Source: Salinicola endophyticus
Lineage (GTDB): Bacteria > Pseudomonadota > Gammaproteobacteria > Pseudomonadales > Halomonadaceae
Assembly (NCBI RefSeq): GCF_003206575.1
Contig: NZ_PZJO01000006.1
Coordinates: 35,751 to 99,750 of the forward strand
DNA length: 64,000 bases
Direction of reading: 5' to 3'
In this document: piece by piece, positions 59,284 to 64,000 of the stretch
Position numbering within the stretch: the stretch's first letter is position 1
How the letters are laid out: each line of letters starts with the position of its first letter
Notes under the pieces: generated by a model
What the model was told of the DNA's origin: nothing
Database searches by the model: none
What the model saw: only the letters and a program-made list of their open reading frames with translations
Program-made: the position numbers and the translations under genes

Positions 59284-59467
59284 AGGGTGTTTACAAAATG
59301 TCTGCGCTCGGCAATACGGCGTTGAAATCGACCTCGTACGCGAGCCCGGTCAAAATACTCATTTACCCCTTGTAAACTGGAGCGCCAGCCCGGTCCTTTT
59401 TTCGGCCGATTTCGCCTTAGCTACGCGCCCCGGTCTGGCCTTCGCTCGCCGAATTTGTAAACACCCT
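59284..59467. repeat. Structured intergenic repeat, copy 2
   Basis: A 184-base element whose ends are perfect 14-base inverted repeats: AGGGTGTTTACAAA (59284-59297) and TTTGTAAACACCCT (59454-59467). Inner arms are GAAATCG (59324-59330) with CGATTTC (59407-59413), and TTTAC (59362-59366) with GTAAA (59372-59376). The core 59372-59396 is identical to 19723-19747. The arm sequences differ from those of copy 1 while staying complementary. It ends 117 bases before transaldolase and may also end the polyol transcript. Confidence 0.85.
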
Positions 59468-59583
59468 CTGAGCCTGCCGGATCGAGGCGTGATCGCCCGG
59501 CGAGCCCGGCGGATCAGTGTTATCCTTTAGGGATTGGGATTGCGAAGGGGTGCAATCCACACATCAAGACGATGGAGCGATTC

Positions 59584-60540
59584 ATGACACAGCAGCTCGA
59601 CTCTCTCAAACAGCTTTCCATGGTCGTGGCCGACACCGGCGATCTCGACGCCATTCGGCGCTATCAGCCGCATGACGCCACGACCAATCCGTCTTTGATT
59701 CTCAAGGCCTTCGATCTCGACGGCTACCAGGACCTGATCGACGAAACCCTGGCTGCGGTGAAGTCCGAGGTCTCCGACCCCGATGCGCGCATCGAAGAGG
59801 CGGTCGACCGGCTGTCGGTGGCGATGGGCACCGAGATCACCAAGATCGTACCGGGGCGCGTCTCCACCGAAGTCGCGGCCAAGCTCTCCTTCGATGAGGC
59901 GGCCAGCATCGAGAAGGCGCACCACCTGATCTCGCTCTACGAGAAGCAGGGGGTCTCCAAGGATCGCGTGCTGATCAAGCTCGCCTCTACCTGGGAAGGC
60001 ATCCGCGCCGCCGAGAAGCTCGAGAAGGAGGGCATCAACTGCAACCTGACGCTGCTCTTCTCGGATGCCCAGGCGCGCGCCTGCTTCGAGGCCGGGGTGT
60101 TCTTGATCTCGCCCTTCGTGGGGCGCGTCACCGACTGGTACAAGAAGGCCACCGGCACCGAGTCCTATGCGCCGGACGAAGATCCGGGGGTCAAGTTCGT
60201 GCGCGGGGTGTGCGACTACGCCAGCCGCTACGGCTACCAGACCGTGGTGATGGGCGCCAGCTTCCGCAACACCGACCAGATCCTGGCACTGGCAGGCTGC
60301 AACCGCCTGACCATTTCGCCGGCACTGCTGGAAGAGCTCTCCTCCACCGAGGGCGAGGTGACGCGCAAGATCAGCGACCAGAGCGACAGCGCCGAGCATC
60401 CGGGCCGGATCGGCGAAGCCCAGTTCCGCTGGGAGCACAACGAAGACGCCATGGCGACCGAGAAGCTCGCCGAAGGCATTCGTAACTTCGCCGCCGACCA
60501 GAAGAAGCTCGAAGGGCTGCTGGCCAAGCGCCTCGGCTGA
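59584..60540 (+). CDS. tal: Transaldolase
   Basis: Transfers a dihydroxyacetone unit between sugar phosphates in the non-oxidative pentose phosphate pathway. The product is 318 residues from the ATG at 59584 (GGAG 6 bases upstream; an ATG at 59572 lies on that site). TATTNPSL appears as [13 protein letters not shown], the Schiff-base Lys is in [13 protein letters not shown], and [19 protein letters not shown] and [12 protein letters not shown] are diagnostic of TalA/TalB. It links the polyol operon products xylulose 5-phosphate and fructose 6-phosphate to central metabolism, though it has its own leader. Confidence 0.97.
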   Translation: MTQQLDSLKQLSMVVADTGDLDAIRRYQPHDATTNPSLILKAFDLDGYQDLIDETLAAVKSEVSDPDARIEEAVDRLSVAMGTEITKIVPGRVSTEVAAKLSFDEAASIEKAHHLISLYEKQGVSKDRVLIKLASTWEGIRAAEKLEKEGINCNLTLLFSDAQARACFEAGVFLISPFVGRVTDWYKKATGTESYAPDEDPGVKFVRGVCDYASRYGYQTVVMGASFRNTDQILALAGCNRLTISPALLEELSSTEGEVTRKISDQSDSAEHPGRIGEAQFRWEHNEDAMATEKLAEGIRNFAADQKKLEGLLAKRLG

Positions 60541-60567
60541 TACGCTCTCCCGCCTTCGATACCCAAG

Positions 60568-60594
60568 ACACCCGGCCCTGCGCCGGGTGTTTTG
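60568..60594 (+). terminator. Intrinsic terminator after transaldolase
   Basis: ACACCCGGC (60568-60576) pairs with GCCGGGTGT (60582-60590) around a 5-base loop, then TTTTGC. It lies 28 bases after the stop codon. Confidence 0.85.
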
Positions 60595-60626
60595 CTATCC
60601 AGGTCGATACCGGGTCTCGTTCACGT

Positions 60627-61709
60627 TCATGCGCCCAGCAGGCGCTGAAAGCGCTCGGCATAGCGCGGCCAGGCCTCGGGGTTGAGCAGGCGCGGCGACA
60701 CCTGGCCATCCAGGGTCGCGAGCAGCTGATCCGCCGCCCAGGTGGCGATGTTGCGCCGTGCCTCATGGGTGACGCCGGCGGTGTGGTAGGTCGCCATGAC
60801 GTTGGACATCTGCAATAGCGGGTGCTCCTGCGGCGGTGGCTCGACATCCCACACGTCGATGCCGGCGCCGGCCAGGTGCCCGCTCTGCAGGGCTGCCGTC
60901 AACGCCGCTTCCGAATGGATGCCGCCGCGGGCGGTGGTGATGAACAGCGCCCCCGGCTTCATCGCGGCGAAGGCCTGTGCGTCGAAGAGATCGAGCGTGT
61001 CGGCCTGGCGCGGGCAGTGCAGCGAGACGATGTCCGCCTCGCCCAGCAGCACCGGCAGTGTCACCGGGCGCGCGCCGCGTTGGCCAATCGTCTCGGCGTC
61101 GAGCAGCGGATCGTGGGCGATCACGTGCATGCCGAAGGCGCGTGCCAGCTCGGCGACGCGACGCCCGATATGACCGATTCCCACCAGCCCCAGGGTCTTG
61201 CCGTGGAGCTCACGACCCATCAGATCCTCGCGCGAGAAGTCGCCCCCGCGCCGCAGGCGATGATCGCTCTCGGCGAGACGCTTGTTGAGCCCGAGCATCA
61301 GCCCGAGCGTGTGCTCGGCGACCGAGCGTGCGTTGGCCCCCGCCTGGTTCATGACCAGTACGCCGGCCCGGGTGCAGGCCTCGACTTCCACGGTGTCGTA
61401 GCCGGAGCCGGAGGTCGAGACACAGAGCAGATCGGGCATGTGGGCCAGCAGCCGTTCGTCGGCGAACCAGCGGGCGGGGGTTTCATCCTTGGCCGAGGAG
61501 ATCTGGTAGGCGTGGGCCTGCTGCAGGGTCGCGGCGTGATCTTCCGGGGCGCTGGTCACCGGGAGCGTGGTCAGGTGGATATCCGGGCGGTCGTCGTAGC
61601 GCTGCTGCATCGAGACGTCGTACCACACGTCGAGCCGGAAGACCGACTTGTGGCCTGGGTGTCCATGTGTCGCGTGCGTGAGCGGCGTGAGGGCAGGGTG
61701 CTGGGTCAA
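60627..61709 (-). CDS. D-isomer-specific 2-hydroxyacid dehydrogenase
   Basis: NAD-dependent enzyme of the phosphoglycerate dehydrogenase-like family, about 360 residues. The best start is a TTG at 61709 overlapping the previous stop as TTGA, with AGGAAC upstream; a longer ATG frame to 61763 runs far into the neighbour. The Rossmann loop is GLVGIGHIGRRVAELARAFG, the catalytic Arg is in TTARGGIHSEAAL, the Glu in IDVWDVEPPP and the His in TYHTAGVTHEARR. It is the last gene of the hydroxyacid operon. It would reduce or oxidise a 2-keto/2-hydroxyacid; the exact substrate is unknown. Confidence 0.88.
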   Translation of the reverse strand: MTQHPALTPLTHATHGHPGHKSVFRLDVWYDVSMQQRYDDRPDIHLTTLPVTSAPEDHAATLQQAHAYQISSAKDETPARWFADERLLAHMPDLLCVSTSGSGYDTVEVEACTRAGVLVMNQAGANARSVAEHTLGLMLGLNKRLAESDHRLRRGGDFSREDLMGRELHGKTLGLVGIGHIGRRVAELARAFGMHVIAHDPLLDAETIGQRGARPVTLPVLLGEADIVSLHCPRQADTLDLFDAQAFAAMKPGALFITTARGGIHSEAALTAALQSGHLAGAGIDVWDVEPPPQEHPLLQMSNVMATYHTAGVTHEARRNIATWAADQLLATLDGQVSPRLLNPEAWPRYAERFQRLLGA

Positions 61710-62995
61710 GGCTCGTTCCTCTGTGGCTGGCGATAAGGCGTGTGATGGGTGGGGTGATCGCATGTGGCCGGATCGATGGGCTGTGCCAGGCCTCGTTCGC
61801 CCAGTGCAGTCAGCGCGACCAGGTGATCCTTGTGCAGCTGATCCAGCCGGGTGATGCCCAGCAGAGCCATGTCGCGCCGGATCTCGGCCGCCATGAGATC
61901 GATGGCGTGGGTCACGCCCGGAGCCCCCCCCACGGCGGCGGCGTAGGCGAAAGGACGGCCGATGAACACGAAGCGTGCCCCCAGCGCCAGGGCCTTGAGC
62001 ACATCGGTGCCGCGCCGGAAGCCGCTGTCGATCATGACCGGCAGGTCACCGACCGCGGCGATGATGCCCGGCAGCGCGCGCAGCGGTGAGAGGGCGCCAT
62101 CCAGTTGACGCCCGCCGTGGTTGGAGACGATCAGGGCATCCACCCCGAGCGCCTTGGCCCGGGCAGCATCCGCCGGATGCAGCACGCTCTTGAGCACCAA
62201 GCGGCCCGGCCAGTGCTGACGGATGAACGCCAGATCGTCCCAGTTCAGGTGGCCACGGTCGGAGATGTCGCGATTGACGCGGGGTGAGAAGATCGGCGCG
62301 CCGCGCGAGGCGTAGTTGTTCTCGAAGTGGGGCATGCCGTGCCGCGCCAGCGTGCGCAGGAAGGTGCCGAACAGCCATCCGGGATGCGAGAGCCCGTCCC
62401 AGGCGAGCCCGAGCGAGGGCTTCAGCGGTGAGGAGAAGCCGGCCCGACGGCGGTTGTCCGGATTGGTGGCCACCGGCGTATCCAGGGTGATCACCAGCGT
62501 GGTGAACCCCGCCGCCTGGACCCGTGATACCAGCGCCTGGATGCCCTCCCGGCCGGCGGGGAGATAGGCCTGGAACCAGGTCGACTCACCGCTGCCGCCG
62601 AGCGTTTCCATGCGGATCAGCGACGAGCCGCTCATGATCATGGGGATACCCGCGGCCCGCGCCGCCTCGGCCAGCACCACATCGGCCCGGTAGGCCCATA
62701 GCGCCCCCAGCCCCATCGGTGCGATACCGAAGGGCGATGCCATCGGCATGCCCAGTAGTGTCGTCGTCTGATCGACCCGGGAAACGTCCACCAGCACCCG
62801 GGGCACGAAGCCGTAGTCGTCGAAGGCGTCACGGTTGGCCTGGAACGAGTGCCCGTCTTCCGCCGCGCCGGCGATATAGGCAAAGATCGCGCGCGGCAGG
62901 TAGCGCCGGGCGGCCGCCTCGAAGTCGTGCAGGTTGTACAGCGGCGCCAGCCGTCTCTTGACCCAAGCGTGACGGGCGCGCGCTGAGATCGACAT
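61706..62995 (-). CDS. FMN-dependent alpha-hydroxy-acid oxidase/dehydrogenase (LldD family)
   Basis: Oxidises an L-2-hydroxyacid such as lactate, glycolate or mandelate with FMN. The product is 429 residues from the ATG at 62995 (AGGAG 7 bases upstream). Marks of the family: RYLPRAIFAYIAGAAEDGHS at the start, GMPMASPFGIAPMGLGALWA, TLVITLDTPV, the active-site His in IVSNHGGRQLDGA, and the FMN-phosphate site IDSGFRRGTDVLKALALGA. No long membrane segment stands out. Its product, a 2-ketoacid, suits both operon partners. Confidence 0.9.
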   Translation of the reverse strand: MSISARARHAWVKRRLAPLYNLHDFEAAARRYLPRAIFAYIAGAAEDGHSFQANRDAFDDYGFVPRVLVDVSRVDQTTTLLGMPMASPFGIAPMGLGALWAYRADVVLAEAARAAGIPMIMSGSSLIRMETLGGSGESTWFQAYLPAGREGIQALVSRVQAAGFTTLVITLDTPVATNPDNRRRAGFSSPLKPSLGLAWDGLSHPGWLFGTFLRTLARHGMPHFENNYASRGAPIFSPRVNRDISDRGHLNWDDLAFIRQHWPGRLVLKSVLHPADAARAKALGVDALIVSNHGGRQLDGALSPLRALPGIIAAVGDLPVMIDSGFRRGTDVLKALALGARFVFIGRPFAYAAAVGGAPGVTHAIDLMAAEIRRDMALLGITRLDQLHKDHLVALTALGERGLAQPIDPATCDHPTHHTPYRQPQRNEP

Positions 62996-63030
62996 CGAGC
63001 TCTCCTGGGCGTCGGTGGTCACGACCGGCC

Positions 63031-63669
63031 TCACTGCAAGCCGAGACGTGCGAGGGTGTCGCGCAGGTCGAGTAGATCGAGGGTACTGGCGCCCCGTTCC
63101 AGCTCGCGGCGAAATGCCTGCTCCTTGTCTTCGCGGGCCTGGGCGGCGGTGATGACCTCATCGAGCGCCTCGGCGGCCACCACCACCACGCCGTCGCGAT
63201 CGCCGACCACGACGTCACCGGGGCGAATCGAAACGCCGCCGCAGACGATGGTGTCTTTGACCTTGCCCGACTGCTGCTTGTGCGTGCCCTTGATCGAGAG
63301 ACCGCGGCAGAACACCGGAAACCGGGACTCGATGATGGTATCGGCGTCGCGCACCATGCCGTCGATGATCAGGCCACGGATGCCCGCCAGGCTGGCGGCG
63401 AGGGTCAGGATGTCTCCCCAGGGGCCGCCTTCGGTGAAGCCCTTGGCGTCGACCACCAGCACGTCGCCGGGTTGTGCCTTGGAGATGGCGTAGTGGATCA
63501 ACAGGTTGTCGCCGGGGGAGCAGTCGACGGTCAGCGCTCTGCCGGCCAGTCTCAGGGTGGGATCGAGCGGCTTGATGCCGTGGTCCATGGCACCGCGCTG
63601 GCCCTGGGCTTCGTGGAGCGTCGCGCTACCCAGCGTTTGCAGCGTCTCTAACGTGGCTTGCGAAGGCAT
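63031..63669 (-). CDS. RraA/HMG-aldolase family protein
   Basis: A 212-residue member of the RraA-like family, which includes 4-hydroxy-4-methyl-2-oxoglutarate aldolases and oxaloacetate decarboxylases as well as the RNase E inhibitor. The start at 63669 has GAGAG upstream. Conserved parts are GSATLHEAQGQRGAMDHGIK, GDVLVVDAKGFTEGGPWGDI (with GGxWG), GLIIDGMVRDADTI and GTHKQQSGKV, then IRPGDVVVGDRDGVVVV. As the first gene of the hydroxyacid operon, an aldolase or decarboxylase role is more likely than RNase control. Confidence 0.88.
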   Translation of the reverse strand: MPSQATLETLQTLGSATLHEAQGQRGAMDHGIKPLDPTLRLAGRALTVDCSPGDNLLIHYAISKAQPGDVLVVDAKGFTEGGPWGDILTLAASLAGIRGLIIDGMVRDADTIIESRFPVFCRGLSIKGTHKQQSGKVKDTIVCGGVSIRPGDVVVGDRDGVVVVAAEALDEVITAAQAREDKEQAFRRELERGASTLDLLDLRDTLARLGLQ

Positions 63670-64000
63670 ATCGTTGTCTCTCTGTGCGAGTGAAAGGCGT
63701 CTGTTGCACCGCGTCGTCATGGGCGTGGTGCCGACGGCGTGACTCTCCCTTTGTTAGTACAATAAAAAAACAATAATGTTTTTCTGTCCATCCGATAAAG
63801 CGCTTTTTCGAATGAGACAAAAGTATTAAATCTAGTTTATTTCATAAAAAATAAAGAGTTAAAGTCATTTTTGAGTGCTGTTGCCAGCGCGGTCGAATCG
63901 GCGCTTGAGCCGGGGAGTCCGCTATGGTTCGATGATTTTGTTTTTATGAAAGAACAATAAGAGGCGGGCAATTTTTCCCGCTCTGCGCCAGCACCGCTCG
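63670..64000. promoter_or_regulatory. AT-rich control region of the hydroxyacid operon; window edge
   Basis: On the minus strand TGGACA (63790-63785), a 17-base spacer and TTTTAT (63767-63762) form a possible promoter. TTGT-TAGT-ACAA (63751-63762) overlaps its -10 and would suit a GntR-type repressor. ACAATAA recurs at 63759-63765 and 63770-63776 (11-base period) and again at 63954-63960. A hairpin GCGGG/CCCGC lies at 63964-63978. From 63740 to 63870 the DNA is strikingly AT-rich compared with the rest of the window. No gene start is visible before the window ends. Confidence 0.5.

Overview
The window is high-GC DNA with mostly short spacers and many 4-base start/stop overlaps. Gene content (katG, glnE, DUF3581, YchJ, YjdM, TrhO, a PhoQ-like kinase, an OprB-type porin) points to a gammaproteobacterium. 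My inference is a halophilic or halotolerant Halomonadaceae member of the Salinicola/Halomonas type. There are no rRNA or tRNA genes, CRISPR arrays, phage genes or complete insertion sequences. It looks like chromosomal DNA rich in catabolic operons.

Layout. 1-9.5 kb: a dipeptide/oligopeptide ABC transporter (binding protein, two permeases, two ATPases) runs into two M20 peptidases, with a proline iminopeptidase facing it. 9.8-19.6 kb: dgkA, a MocA/XdhC pair with no molybdoenzyme genes beside it, a MarR regulator, a SIR2-like protein of unknown role next to nadC, a small membrane protein with a sodium/solute symporter, an MFS transporter and an OprB porin. 19.6-28.8 kb: a structured repeat, a GlxA-type AraC regulator, katG, glnE, yrbL, a YjaB-like acetyltransferase and trhO. 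28.9-33.3 kb: a five-gene operon (GNAT, rhodanese, GNAT, PaiB-like, cupin) divergent from a MocR-type regulator. 33.3-41.1 kb: MscS-type channel, YchJ, DUF3581, a potassium-channel-like protein, a candidate small RNA, a histone-deacetylase-family amidohydrolase, YjdM, a GNAT and an orphan FrcB-like binding protein.

41.5-45.0 kb holds PepSY-type proteins on both sides of a promoter region with two pairs of 11-bp-period direct repeats, followed by a PhoP/PhoQ-like two-component system. 45.0-59.3 kb is a large polyol-catabolism operon: a SorC-family regulator, a polyol ABC transporter (binding protein, two permeases, ATPase), a HAD phosphatase, a sorbitol dehydrogenase, a PfkB kinase, a PF08013 (GatZ/KbaZ-like) protein, a second SDR, a P-loop sugar-kinase-like protein, a long-chain mannitol dehydrogenase and xylulokinase. 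It would take up hexitols and pentitols, oxidise them to ketoses and phosphorylate these. Transaldolase follows at 59.6 kb and links the products to the pentose phosphate pathway. 60.6-63.7 kb is a minus-strand operon for hydroxyacid metabolism (RraA-like, FMN-dependent hydroxyacid oxidase, NAD-dependent hydroxyacid dehydrogenase) behind an AT-rich promoter region.

The most unusual signals are non-coding. Two copies of a nested-hairpin repeat (19.6 and 59.3 kb) have base-paired arms that differ in sequence between copies but stay complementary. Period-11 boxes link the PhoP-like system with yrbL. A promoter-terminator unit without an ORF lies at 37.5 kb. The spacer ahead of the polyol transporter has a run of palindromes. 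Short tandem repeats (14-18 bp units) recur at gene boundaries.
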